DNA from: Candidatus Aminicenantes bacterium UBA1061
Lineage (GTDB): Bacteria; Acidobacteriota; Aminicenantia; Aminicenantales; Saccharicenantaceae
DNA: 48,379 nucleotides
Direction: 5' to 3'
NCBI GenBank assembly: GCA_002316315.1
Contig: DCDG01000040.1
Span: forward strand, 1-48,379
Made by a program: the position numbers and the translations under genes. This document shows positions 26,469 to 34,700 of this stretch, one piece after another (position 1 is the stretch's first letter; the number at the start of each line of letters is the position of its first letter). Under the pieces are notes generated by a model. The model ran no database searches, was not told the origin of the DNA, and saw only the letters and a list, made by a program, of their open reading frames with translations.

Positions 26469-26816
26469 TCATGGGTAATATCTTTTAATTCTATCACCAT
26501 CACAGTCCCGGTCACCTTTATCTTTATGATAGATTTCAATAAATTCTATTTTCTGCTCATCAGGAAAATAGGCATATATGATTCTTATCCCGCTGCGACC
26601 TCCTCTTCCTTTCATGTCTTTACAGCGGAAATGCCTGACCTTATAGACCTCACTTTTAATACCAAGATTACTTATTCTGACTACACTATCCGTGTGGCCG
26701 CAGGGAAATGAATTTAAGAATTGTTTTAATATCTCTAAATCTTCTTCCAAGCTGGGCCAGCTTTTTAGAAGTCGCTTAAACTCTCGGTCAAATTCAGGAA
26801 TTGTCGAAAAATTCAT
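26469..26816 (-). CDS. RelE-like toxin partnered with a Panacea antitoxin
   Basis: 115-residue small basic protein of the RelE/ParE fold. It has an N-terminal helical part FDREFKRLLKSWPSLEEDL, a beta-rich centre VYKVRHFRCKDMKGRGGRSG, and GIRIIYAYFPDEQKIEFIEIY, the strand pattern that closes RelE toxins. It lies 11 bases downstream of the antitoxin gene on the same strand, in the order antitoxin then toxin. RelE toxins usually cut mRNA on the ribosome; whether this one does is inferred only from the fold. It has no strong ribosome site of its own and may be translationally coupled. Confidence 0.7.
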   Translation of the reverse strand: MNFSTIPEFDREFKRLLKSWPSLEEDLEILKQFLNSFPCGHTDSVVRISNLGIKSEVYKVRHFRCKDMKGRGGRSGIRIIYAYFPDEQKIEFIEIYHKDKGDRDCDGDRIKRYYP

Positions 26817-26827
26817 CTAGCCCGCTG

Positions 26828-27577
26828 TCAATCCTCTGAATAACTTCTTACCGAATAGGCCGGTGTCCTGTAAAAAACGAGTTCGTAGTCAATAATTTCT
26901 TTTTCTTCGGTGGCCTGCCAGGGCACATCATCGTGAGAATACTCACTTATTTTATTGGCATCATAATCAGATAGAGTTTCTATGACTTTATCAATCACTT
27001 CTTTTTGCCTAGCAGACAATTTATTAATGTCAGGTTCGACTAAGGCTAAGTATTTTATTTGCGGCTTATCATAGTAAGAAGAATGAATCTCCTGTATTTG
27101 CCTGTCTTTCATCTCAGCAATTATGTCTTCAAATTCACAAGGAGCCGGGCCATGCACAATTTTCCTGTAGGCAGCGCCAGTTAGAGGCTCTTCATACTTT
27201 TCATAATAATTGAAATCGCAAAAATAAAGCAGCTTATACAATACAGTCTTACCAACATTCGGTTTCCCTCCACACTTAGCCAGAATATAAAGCAACACCT
27301 GTTTGAACATTTCCTTATTAAACGGTGGCAACTTACCCATTTGCCTCAATTTGATATCTTTTCTCTGCATATTATCCTCGAGGAGGAGTTCGTCAGTAGA
27401 TGTTTCAAATATTTGGGATAAGGCCAAGAGCTCTTTGGCCGTCACTTCTCTTTGACCGGACTCAATTTGGGACACCGAAGGGCGAGGAATACCCAGCTTC
27501 CTGGCCAGCTCTTCCTGGGTTAGCCCGTTTTCTTCCCTTAGTTTCCTTATCTTTTCCCCTAAACTTTTCTTATTCAT
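26828..27577 (-). CDS. HTH-Panacea (SocA/DUF4065) antitoxin
   Basis: 249-residue antitoxin and probable autoregulator. Residues about 6-62 form a Cro/C1-type helix-turn-helix (LTQEELARKLGIPRPSVSQIESGQRE). Residues about 85-210 form the Panacea/SocA domain, with its KLLYFCDFNYYEKYEEPLTGAAYRKIVHGPAP signature spread over residues 125-160. Panacea domains neutralise many unrelated toxins in hyperpromiscuous toxin-antitoxin networks; here the partner is the RelE-like protein just downstream. A TTGACA-17-TATTTT promoter and a perfect 19-bp palindrome lie upstream, which fits repression by the HTH. AAAGGAAA serves as ribosome site. Confidence 0.85.
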   Translation of the reverse strand: MNKKSLGEKIRKLREENGLTQEELARKLGIPRPSVSQIESGQREVTAKELLALSQIFETSTDELLLEDNMQRKDIKLRQMGKLPPFNKEMFKQVLLYILAKCGGKPNVGKTVLYKLLYFCDFNYYEKYEEPLTGAAYRKIVHGPAPCEFEDIIAEMKDRQIQEIHSSYYDKPQIKYLALVEPDINKLSARQKEVIDKVIETLSDYDANKISEYSHDDVPWQATEEKEIIDYELVFYRTPAYSVRSYSED

Positions 27578-27616
27578 CTTAAATTTCCTTTTTAAGAATT
27601 GATATGATCATAATTT

Positions 27617-27645
27617 AAAATAAATGATGTAAGAAAATATGTCAA
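27617..27645 (-). promoter_or_regulatory. Promoter of the Panacea toxin-antitoxin operon
   Basis: Minus-strand TTGACA (27645-27640) and TATTTT (27622-27617), spacer 17 bases, about 40 bases before the antitoxin ATG. Confidence 0.7.
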
Positions 27646-27648
27646 GCT

Positions 27649-27667
27649 ATGTAATATATTATTACAT
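27649..27667. promoter_or_regulatory. Perfect palindrome, probable toxin-antitoxin operator
   Basis: ATGTAATA-TAT-TATTACAT: eight-bp perfect arms around a three-base centre, three bases upstream of the antitoxin -35 box. Its position suits binding by the antitoxin's HTH. It also lies 36 bases upstream of the divergent sulfatase promoter. Confidence 0.6.
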
Positions 27668-27702
27668 TTTGTTATCCGATGATATAAGAGGTCAGACACT
27701 TT

Positions 27703-27731
27703 TTGACAGTAACTATAGGCAGCTTTATAAT
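27703..27731 (+). promoter_or_regulatory. Consensus promoter before the truncated sulfatase
   Basis: TTGACA (27703-27708), 17-base spacer, TATAAT (27726-27731): a perfect sigma70 match. The predicted start of transcription is at about 27738, at the ATG of the sulfatase frame, so the message would be leaderless if that ATG is used. Confidence 0.75.
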
Positions 27732-27738
27732 TTAAAAA

Positions 27739-28140
27739 ATGGCGAGAGATATTCACAGATTAACCTTCCTGCTTATGATCACGCTTTTTATATCTGTCAC
27801 CAGCTCTGTTTCTCTGGCCTATGATAGAGTCTATTCTAAGCCTGCGTCCCAGACTGACTGGAATGTGCTTATTATAACGATGGACACGACCCGGGCTGAT
27901 CATCTCGGCTGTTATGGGTATAAAGAGGCCAGGACTCCTAACATAGATTCTCTGGCAACCCAGGGGGTGCGATTTGCCAATGCCTACACCCCAGCTCCCC
28001 TCACCCTGCCGGCACATTGTTCAATTTTTACCGGGAAATATCCCTTTGTTCACCATGTCCGGAACAATGGCTCTTATTATCTGACACCTGACCAGAAAAC
28101 GCTGGCTGAGATCCTCAAGGAGAACGGATTCGCTGCCACT
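27739..28140 (+). pseudogene. Sulfatase, N-terminal fragment
   Basis: About 134 codons of an exported sulfatase-superfamily protein. A hydrophobic signal (FLLMITLFISVTSSVSLA) is followed by VLIITMDTTRADHLGCYGY (metal-binding Asp), then TPNIDSLATQGVRFANAYT, and the active-site region PLTLPAHCSIFTGKYPF. The modified residue position is not a classical CxPSR or SxPSR, as in many TPR-linked sulfatases. At about 28140 the sulfatase reading ends inside KENGFAATE; beyond it the sequence is the reverse strand of a TonB receptor. At least two thirds of the enzyme is missing, so it is inactive, although its promoter is intact. Confidence 0.8.
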
Positions 28141-28974
28141 GAGGTATTCGGTCGTCGGAGTTTCGCCCAGCAGCCTCCAATAGGGGTCACCCGCCTTGAC
28201 ATTTTCACTCTGCCAGCTTCTGGCTCTAAAGAGGAACTGGGCGTCGCCGTGAAATTCATTGCCGCCTGACTTGGTAACGATGTTAATAACCGCACCAGTA
28301 AATCCACCATATTCAGCCGGAGCACCTAGAGCGATAATCTGCTGTTCTTCGACAGTATTATAGTCAATTGGCGTTGAATACTGACCACCCCCAAACCAGG
28401 CGCTGGAGACATCAGCACCGTCAATAGCCCAGGTGTTACCAACCTGGTCTCCTCCCCCATAGGCACTATACTGGGTGACTCCGGGAGCCAGGTTGAGGAT
28501 TTGGTGGGTATCCTGCTGAGTTGGCAAGCTCGTCAACAGCTCCTTAGAAATGTAGGTATTGGCCAGAGTGGCTTTAGAGATGTCCACAATAGGGGCAGCA
28601 CCAATAACGGTAACTTCAGTTTCTATTTTCGCCTGGGATAAAACTATATCAATAGTGGCGGTCATGCCAGCATGAATTTCGACACCGCTAACTTTGGCCG
28701 GCACAAAGCCGCTTAGAGTGGCCTCAACCATGTAAGTCCCGGCAAAAAGCCCGGGAATTCGATAAAAGCCTTCCCGGTCGGTTATAGCTGATGGCTTCCC
28801 CATTACGCTGGGGGAACTGGCAACCACCGCCACTCCGGGAAGAGCAGCCCCGGTGTCATCCACCACTTTCCCCTTAATTTCAGCCAGTTCCCTGGTTTGA
28901 GCTACGAGCAGCGGCCCAACCAGAGCAGCGAGGATCAAAAAGCCCATGACCCAAATCCACTTTCCACGAAACAT
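28140..28974 (-). pseudogene. TonB-dependent receptor with carboxypeptidase-like domain, N-terminal fragment
   Basis: About 278 codons of an outer-membrane receptor. Signal peptide (residues about 8-26), then a carboxypeptidase regulatory-like beta-sandwich (IKGKVVDDTGAALPGVAVVA ... REGFYRIPGLFAGTYMVEA). The plug domain follows, with the NLAPGVTQY and NIVTKSGGNEFHGD signatures. Proteins with this arrangement normally exceed 900 residues. The barrel is lost at the junction with the sulfatase near 28140, and the frame then runs through the antisense of that gene to a stop at 28021. The GGGAGGTG ribosome site is intact. A truncated plug without a barrel cannot form a channel. Confidence 0.8.
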
Positions 28975-29066
28975 AATACACCTCCCACAAATTGATTAAT
29001 TGAAACAGCCTTCTCCCCTCCGGTTTATTCGGGTCTGAAGCGGCAAGGAGATTAGCTTGTTCATTT

Positions 29067-29531
29067 TCATTTTATGACAGCGGATATATCCTTCCCCAGT
29101 TTGAGAAGTGCTTTTATATATTTCTTTTCAACTTCTCTCAGTGAGGCTTGTGAAACCAGAAAATCAAAAGAGACGGCACCTATTGGCCGGCCTGTTTCCA
29201 GATTAAAAAAGGGCGTAGCTACGGTAAATAGCCCTTTAATATATTCTTCGTTGTTTATGGCATATCCCCGTTTTCTCGTCCTCTCCAGGTCCTGGAGCAA
29301 TTTATTCTTGTCCGTTATGGACTTGTTCGTCCGCCGGACGAGAGGCAAGCGGCTGAGAATGGTTTTCAGGTCTTCCTCTGGAAGGTAAGCCAAAATCGCT
29401 TTTCCCAGTCCAGTGCAATGGATGGCTGGATTAATGATCAGGGCCCGGTAGGCCAGACCATCTTCAGCTGCCCGAAAATAGAGTTGCAATAAAGCCTGCT
29501 CTTCCAGAACGCAGGAATCAATGCTGATTGC
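29067..29531 (-). pseudogene. IclR-family regulator, C-terminal effector-domain remnant
   Basis: About 154 codons of the IclR effector-binding domain: AISIDSCVLEEQALLQLYF, then HCTGLGKAILAYLPEEDLKTIL, GYAINNEEYIKGLFTVATPF (the usual position is GYAxDxEE) and IGAVSFDF. The frame is closed by a stop at 29532, and no winged-helix DNA-binding domain precedes it, so the regulator has lost its N-terminal half. The C-terminus is complete. Its position between the receptor fragment and the hydrolase remnant suggests an old catabolic cluster. Confidence 0.75.
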
Positions 29532-29622
29532 TTAAATTATGGTCAGGGTAAAGAAGGAAATCATGGCCGGTGGCGAAGGCCAGATGGACATTTTCCCCGG
29601 TGGCAGCTGACTGCGACAAGTC

Positions 29623-29820
29623 TTACTGCAGACGGTCCTCTCTCAGAAATTCCAGGAGGGCAGCTTCAAACTCAGGTTTGGCAAGTGTCGTAATATGGTC
29701 TCCGCCGTGATGACTTTGATTTCTCCCCGGCAGAGAAGCTCTCTGGCCGTCTTAATCTTGCTCTTGACATGTTCTGATTCGTTTTCACCAACAAGGCAAA
29801 GAATTGGAGTCCAATTTGCC
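29623..29820 (-). pseudogene. Alpha/beta hydrolase, frameshifted C-terminal remnant
   Basis: Two frames together give the end of an alpha/beta hydrolase. First NWTPILCLVGENESEHVKSK, resembling the strand before the acid residue in these enzymes. Then, after a frame change in about 29670-29690, GGDHITTLAKPEFEAALLEF, with the catalytic-histidine motif and final helix, ending REDRLQ. No start and no N-terminal nucleophile region remain. This is my reading of two frames by eye; short length limits certainty. Confidence 0.6.
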
Positions 29821-29829
29821 CTTTTTCAC

Positions 29830-29878
29830 TTGACAACCATCACTCTCGGACTTATTTATTAACTGACTGGTTAGTTAA
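29830..29878 (+). promoter_or_regulatory. Promoter and TetR-type operator, module 1
   Basis: TTGACA (29830-29835), 17-base spacer, TATTTA (29853-29858), immediately followed by the inverted repeat TTAACTGACTGGTTAGTTAA (29859-29878) covering the start of transcription. Module 2 at 47301-47350 has the same spacing and an operator differing at two positions. Confidence 0.7.
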
Positions 29879-29892
29879 GAGGGCAAAGAAGG

Positions 29893-30093
29893 ATGTCCCC
29901 GACAGAAAACGAACTGGCCACGGGAAAAACCCAGACACCTTCTACCGGACTTTTATCAAAACACATCTTTGATATCTCCCGTATTGGCGTGATACCCAGA
30001 GAAGCAGGCGCCAGACAGGCCCTCATCTATCATTGTCTCGAGAGGGAAAAAGAAGACAACCCATTAACAGGCATCGATGCCTGCCGTCAATAA
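29893..30093 (+). pseudogene. TetR-family regulator, truncated N-terminal remnant
   Basis: 66 codons aligning by eye with the first part of the intact TetR at 47366: MSPTENELATGKTQ against MHPRENGATKEK, STGLLSKHIFDISRIG against STELFSKKGFDSTRIE, and ARQALIYHCLEREKED against NKALIYYYFKSKED. The frame then stops, and the remaining ligand-binding domain of about 180 residues is gone. The next gene starts 17 bases later. The helix-turn-helix residues are also altered, so DNA binding is doubtful. An internal deletion has joined the TetR start directly to the radical SAM gene. Confidence 0.7.
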
Positions 30094-30110
30094 TTCAGGG
30101 AGGTAAAGGG

Positions 30111-31526
30111 ATGAATATGGTTCCTAAAAAGGCTGTTAATTTAGCCATAAAGTATCTCTCTGACGATCCGATGAAAAAGCTGCCCAAGATTTTCGCTCTG
30201 GCTGAGGCTCTCGATCGTGGTCACCAGCGTACCTCTGATATCCGGAGAATACGCGGTTTTCTTGAAGATGAGCATAATAACTGGCATGTTTTTGCCAGGA
30301 AATTATCGGAGGAAGTCGACGTCAATTGCCTCAGAAAGGTTATGGAATGTTTTTTCGTTAATTCAATGCTCGATGGCATCCCGCGTGCCCGCGAAATAGA
30401 GGAAGAGTACGATTGCAATGTCCCCTGGGTAATCCTTATGGATCCAACCAGCGCCTGCAACCTGTCCTGCGTTGGCTGCTGGGCGGCGGAGTATGGGCAC
30501 AAATACAATCTTTCCTATGAGACACTAGACTCCATCATCTGTCAGGGAAAAGAATTAGGCATTCATTTTTATATTTTCTCTGGAGGCGAACCGCTGGTCA
30601 GAAAAAGAGACATTATCCGGCTGTGTTGCTCCCATCAAGACTGCTATTTCTTTGCCTTCACCAATGGCACGCTGGTTGACGATGAACTCTGCCGCGAAAT
30701 GAAGGAGGTTGGTAATTTCTCGCTGGCTTTCTCCATCGAAGGTGACAGCGAAGTGACTGACTTCCGCCGTGGCAAAGGAACCTACCAGAAAGTCATTGAA
30801 GCCATGAACCGCATGAGAAAGCACCAGCTTATTTTTGGTTATTCAGCCTGCTATCACCGTTACAACACCGAAAATGTGATTTCTGACCGATTTGTAGATG
30901 ATATGGTTGAGCGCGGCTGCCGCTATGCCTGGTATTTTACCTATATTCCGATCGGCAAGCAGGCCCGTACTGATTTGCTGGCCACCACCGAGCAACGGGC
31001 CCTGATGTTCAAGCGCATCAATGAAATTCGCGCTACCAAGCCCCTCTTCGCTGTGGATTTCTGGAATGATGGAGAGTATGCCCATGGCTGCATTGCCGGT
31101 GGCAGACGCTATTTCCATATCAATGCGGCCGGGGATGTCGAGCCGTGTGCCTTCATTCACTACTCAAATGTCAATATCCATGACGTTACTCTGCTGGAGG
31201 CGTTGCAATCCCCTATTTTTAAGGCTTACCGCAAGAGGCAACCCTTCAACGACAACCCGCTGCGTCCCTGTCCGCTCCTTGATAACCCTGAGATCTTGAT
31301 TGAAATCATCAAGGAATCTGATGTGAAGTCAACCGACATGGAAGCGCCGGAAGAGGTGGAAGAACTCATTGCCAAGACCAGAGAAGCAGCCAGCCGCTGG
31401 GCACCGGTGGCCGAGCAGTTGATGGCCGAAGTCTATGCGGCCAGAGCAGCCGCCGGCCAACCGCTTCGTCCCTGGGATCAGCCGTCGTCAGAGCAGTCTC
31501 CACCGACTCAGCAAGAACAGTGGTAG
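30111..31526 (+). CDS. Radical SAM protein with C-terminal cysteine cluster, paralogue of the gene at 48162
   Basis: 471-residue radical SAM enzyme. The start at nt 30111 is set by GGGAGG upstream; a longer in-frame start at 30033 overlaps the TetR remnant. Residues 1-95 are an N-terminal helical extension (KKLPKIFALAEALDRGHQR) shared with the paralogue. The [4Fe-4S] motif CNLSCVGC lies at about residues 116-123, followed by FSGGEPLV. The C-terminal part has GGRRYFHINAAGDVEPCAF and NPLRPCPLLDNPE, resembling a SPASM-like or auxiliary-cluster region. The substrate is unknown. It lies downstream of a promoter with a TetR-type operator but without an intact regulator next to it. Confidence 0.85.
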   Translation: MNMVPKKAVNLAIKYLSDDPMKKLPKIFALAEALDRGHQRTSDIRRIRGFLEDEHNNWHVFARKLSEEVDVNCLRKVMECFFVNSMLDGIPRAREIEEEYDCNVPWVILMDPTSACNLSCVGCWAAEYGHKYNLSYETLDSIICQGKELGIHFYIFSGGEPLVRKRDIIRLCCSHQDCYFFAFTNGTLVDDELCREMKEVGNFSLAFSIEGDSEVTDFRRGKGTYQKVIEAMNRMRKHQLIFGYSACYHRYNTENVISDRFVDDMVERGCRYAWYFTYIPIGKQARTDLLATTEQRALMFKRINEIRATKPLFAVDFWNDGEYAHGCIAGGRRYFHINAAGDVEPCAFIHYSNVNIHDVTLLEALQSPIFKAYRKRQPFNDNPLRPCPLLDNPEILIEIIKESDVKSTDMEAPEEVEELIAKTREAASRWAPVAEQLMAEVYAARAAAGQPLRPWDQPSSEQSPPTQQEQW

Positions 31527-31543
31527 GGTGGCCCGGGCTTTAA

Positions 31544-31675
31544 ATTTCAGCCGATCAAAAATACGGCCGCCGCGTGGCGGAAGGGCTGCATCTTGATCTC
31601 ACCGAAATAAAACGCCTGGCTGAAATGTCCCCTGAAGACAGAGCCAGAGCCACAGCTGCACCCGAGACGAAGTAA
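31544..31675 (+). pseudogene. Catalase C-terminal remnant
   Basis: 43 codons with a stop immediately before, reading ISADQKYGRRVAEGLHLDL and EIKRLAEMSPEDRARATA. This matches, from memory, the end of monofunctional haem catalases (ADPxYGxRVAEGLGL). No upstream catalase sequence remains; it begins 17 bases after the radical SAM stop codon. Short, so only moderately sure. Confidence 0.45.
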
Positions 31676-31828
31676 AGAGCAGATAAAGAAATAAATAAAA
31701 AAGTGAAAGGCCTCAAGCAATTAACGCTAAGCCGTGTGGGTCTTGAACCGATAATGTAAGTTTTGAACCGGTGGTTGGCTGAAAATAGTCAGTAGCACAT
31801 TAGCTCTCACCGGCAGGCAAAAAAACAT

Positions 31829-31865
31829 GGGGACACACTGAAGAAGAAAAGTGTGTCCCCTTTTT
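31829..31865. terminator. Bidirectional intrinsic terminator
   Basis: Perfect 11-bp stem GGGGACACACT/AGTGTGTCCCC (31829-31839 with 31850-31860), ten-base loop. T-tracts lie on both sides: TTTTT after it on the plus strand, and a seven-A run (31819-31825) read as T on the minus strand. It ends the arabinofuranosidase gene on the minus strand and could end the radical SAM transcript on the plus strand. Confidence 0.85.
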
Positions 31866-31883
31866 ATTTTGTTTTTATATTTT

Positions 31884-34460
31884 TTAGAGCGACCGCAGAA
31901 TTCTGAGGGCTACCACCGGCGAGATTTCACTGCCCCGAACGGCCTCAAACTTCACCGTGATCTTGTCCTTGCCTTTGACCAGCTTTTCCGGAAGCACATA
32001 GTCCTTTTCGATGAAGCGTGGCGATGGAACGCGGGTTATCTCTTCTTGAGCCAGCACCTCGCCGTCAATCAATAGCTTAAAGCTCGACGGTCGCAGTCTT
32101 TCTTCAGAGTAATAGGTGACATGAAGGACAGGGCTCTTAATTCCCTTGATGGGCAGCTCGCAAGAAAACCAGGTACTCCCGCGGCGGCTTCCCCGTCCCA
32201 GGACCCGTTGAGGGGTAATTCTTTCGCCGGCCTGGAAATTAAATCCCTTTTCACTTCTGGGGTTGCCCAGCTCGACCATAACTACCGTAGCGGCCTCGAG
32301 CTTCTTGAGCCGGGCCTGTTCGGCCTGATATTCGCTCAGCCTCTTTTCCCATTCTTTTTGATCTATATAATCCCAGTAGCCAGCATAGATTCGCTTGTGA
32401 ACGGAGTAGAAAGGAAAGAGATCAACCTTAAAGGCTTTATCCGGCTCGGCCAGACTTCTGGCCACACCTTCGATATAAAAATGTCCGGGGCGATCCCCAG
32501 CCGGCTTAACCCAGTCGCTCACCGGACGCGGAGCGGCAACCAGTAGCGGCACAGATGGACGCTTTAAGGCAGCCTGAGCTTCGGCCTCATCCTCATCTTC
32601 AATCCCCCGCTGTCTCCAGTCGATTTCGGGGCCAAGGTCGCCGGCCAGAACCAGCGGGCCCCACATCAGAGCCACGACTCTCGCGTCGCCGGCAGCCGGT
32701 TCGAGATAGAGTGACTTGGGAAGTATGACCTCCACCGTGTCTCCTGTCTTCCACTGCCTCTTGATCTCGACATAGTAGCCGTTTCGGTCTCTTTCCTTAG
32801 CGGCGCGGGCATACTGTGGATTAGCGACAGATGAGGTCGGTTGAAGGGCTTCCTCGGATAGAGCCTCGCCATTTATCTTGACCGAAAAACCCTGACGGGC
32901 CCACCAGGGACGGCGCAGGAGCAGCGTGAATTCTTTCGGCTTATCAGTTTCAATTCTCAGGGTAGCTTTTTCACCTTCAGGAAAGTCGGTCTCCATCTTG
33001 ACCCTGGCTCCGACCCGGTCGGCAGCGGCCGTGGATGGAACATAAAGATTCACCCAGAGCCTGCTCTCATCCTCGTAGTAAATCCCGAGACCGTGGAGAG
33101 CATGGTTTTCCATGCCTGAGCCAACACAGCAGGTGAAGCTCCGGAACATATCCTGATACTCGTGCTGGACACCGCGGCCCACCGGAACCATATAGCACAT
33201 CCGGCCATCTTCGTTGTCTATCGAGGCGAGCACATGGTTGAAAAGGGCTCTCTCCATAAAATCAGCGTAATGAGCGTCGGGCGACAGGGCAAAGATAAGG
33301 CGCGCCAGCTTGAGCATATTGTAAACGTTGCAGCTTTCGCAGGTTCGGCCATCAACCTGAAAAGCCAGTTCCTCGGCTGCACCAAAATACTCGTTCATCC
33401 CGTTGCCGCCGGTGGCGTAGCTGTGATGATTGGCCACTATGTCCCAGAAAAAGCTCGAGGACATCAAATCTGCCGACTCGCCGGTATAAAGGTAGCGGAC
33501 GGCAGCTCCGATCATCTTGGGAATCTGAGTGTTGCCGTGGGTGCCGGCCAGAATGTCTTCATGATGAGCCAGCGGCCGGTGGAAAATTTCCTGCTCAAAC
33601 TTGCTGTAGAGCTGAAGCCAGCGGCGGTCACCGGTATCAGCATAGAGGTCAGCTAAGATCTCATTCATCCCGCCATATTCGCAGTCCAGCATCTGCTGAA
33701 TCTGCTTGGGACTCAGACCGGAGAGGATTTTCTCGGCCCAGGCGGCGAATTTCGTCTCGACCTCGAGGGCAGTTTTGTTGCCCGTAAGGCGATAGGCATC
33801 GCGCAGGCCGGCGAAAGTTTTGTGGAGCGTATACCAGGGTGACCATTCTCCGTTGAGGTCAAAGCTCGAGGCTTTTATCTCGCCGCGGGCCAGAGCTTCA
33901 AAGCAGCGGCGTCCGCCTTCGAGGGCACTCAGATAGCCGTCGCCATTTTTATCCTGAACTTCCTTTAGCTCTTTAACAATATAGTCGGCGCGGTCCTTAA
34001 AGCGGGTGTCGCCGGTAGCAGCATACATCAGGCTTACAGCCGAGAGATAATGGCCGGCGATGTGACCCGTCAGATTGCGGCCCGGGCCATCCCAGCCACC
34101 GTAGGGCTCAGCTTTCGGCTGGAGGCCGGCGTTTTTCCGGTAGAGGGCCAGCATCCGGTCCGGTTCGAGAGTCAAAAGATATTGTTTGGTGAGCTCTTGA
34201 GCTTTGAGGAGCGGACCGCCAGTCAGCCTGACTTTATTAAGGGGAACGGGGGTAGCGCGAAGCAGTTTCTGCTGAATTGTCCTGGCGTCTGGGTCAGCTG
34301 GCTGGACAAAAGTCTGGGCGAAGAGGGGCGGCAAGGCAAAAAAGCCCAGGGAGAGAGCAAGAGCGGCAGAGGCAAGGGTAAAGGAGGCAGAGCGGCGGAA
34401 TATCTGTAAAAATTTTAATGACTCGATAACGTCAGAAATTCTGGCGATTATACCATCCAT
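31884..34460 (-). CDS. GH127 (DUF1680) beta-L-arabinofuranosidase, secreted
   Basis: 858-residue exported glycoside hydrolase that releases beta-L-arabinofuranose from plant glycans or glycoproteins. After a signal segment (residues about 26-48, ending PPLFAQ) comes the (alpha/alpha)6 barrel with PYGGWDGPGRNLTGHIAGHY. The zinc-cysteine site of the family is complete: Glu-x-Cys in TCESCNVYNML (about residues 372-382) and the double cysteine of TCCVGSGMENH (about residue 442), one of which is the nucleophile in characterised enzymes. C-terminal beta-domains and about 100 extra residues follow. The AGGAG site is eight bases before the ATG. It stands alone, with a strong terminator. The 240 bases upstream hold nothing else I recognise. 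Confidence 0.88.
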   Translation of the reverse strand: MDGIIARISDVIESLKFLQIFRRSASFTLASAALALSLGFFALPPLFAQTFVQPADPDARTIQQKLLRATPVPLNKVRLTGGPLLKAQELTKQYLLTLEPDRMLALYRKNAGLQPKAEPYGGWDGPGRNLTGHIAGHYLSAVSLMYAATGDTRFKDRADYIVKELKEVQDKNGDGYLSALEGGRRCFEALARGEIKASSFDLNGEWSPWYTLHKTFAGLRDAYRLTGNKTALEVETKFAAWAEKILSGLSPKQIQQMLDCEYGGMNEILADLYADTGDRRWLQLYSKFEQEIFHRPLAHHEDILAGTHGNTQIPKMIGAAVRYLYTGESADLMSSSFFWDIVANHHSYATGGNGMNEYFGAAEELAFQVDGRTCESCNVYNMLKLARLIFALSPDAHYADFMERALFNHVLASIDNEDGRMCYMVPVGRGVQHEYQDMFRSFTCCVGSGMENHALHGLGIYYEDESRLWVNLYVPSTAAADRVGARVKMETDFPEGEKATLRIETDKPKEFTLLLRRPWWARQGFSVKINGEALSEEALQPTSSVANPQYARAAKERDRNGYYVEIKRQWKTGDTVEVILPKSLYLEPAAGDARVVALMWGPLVLAGDLGPEIDWRQRGIEDEDEAEAQAALKRPSVPLLVAAPRPVSDWVKPAGDRPGHFYIEGVARSLAEPDKAFKVDLFPFYSVHKRIYAGYWDYIDQKEWEKRLSEYQAEQARLKKLEAATVVMVELGNPRSEKGFNFQAGERITPQRVLGRGSRRGSTWFSCELPIKGIKSPVLHVTYYSEERLRPSSFKLLIDGEVLAQEEITRVPSPRFIEKDYVLPEKLVKGKDKITVKFEAVRGSEISPVVALRILRSL

Positions 34461-34700
34461 TTCACTTCTCCTGTGGCATATTATTTATTTTATTCTGATG
34501 TCTAATATATCTTATTTCCCGCCGCCTGGGCAAGACCTTTTTATGCTCTGACCAAACCAAGACCACTTAACACTTTTATGGATTGAATCCATGAATGTAA
34601 AAAGCTGTTCATGCATATCAAGACTCATAAAGCTATTGACTTTAACTACCATTGACAACCTCTTCATGCTAAAAATATACTGTTCCGGGGGAGGGTAGTT

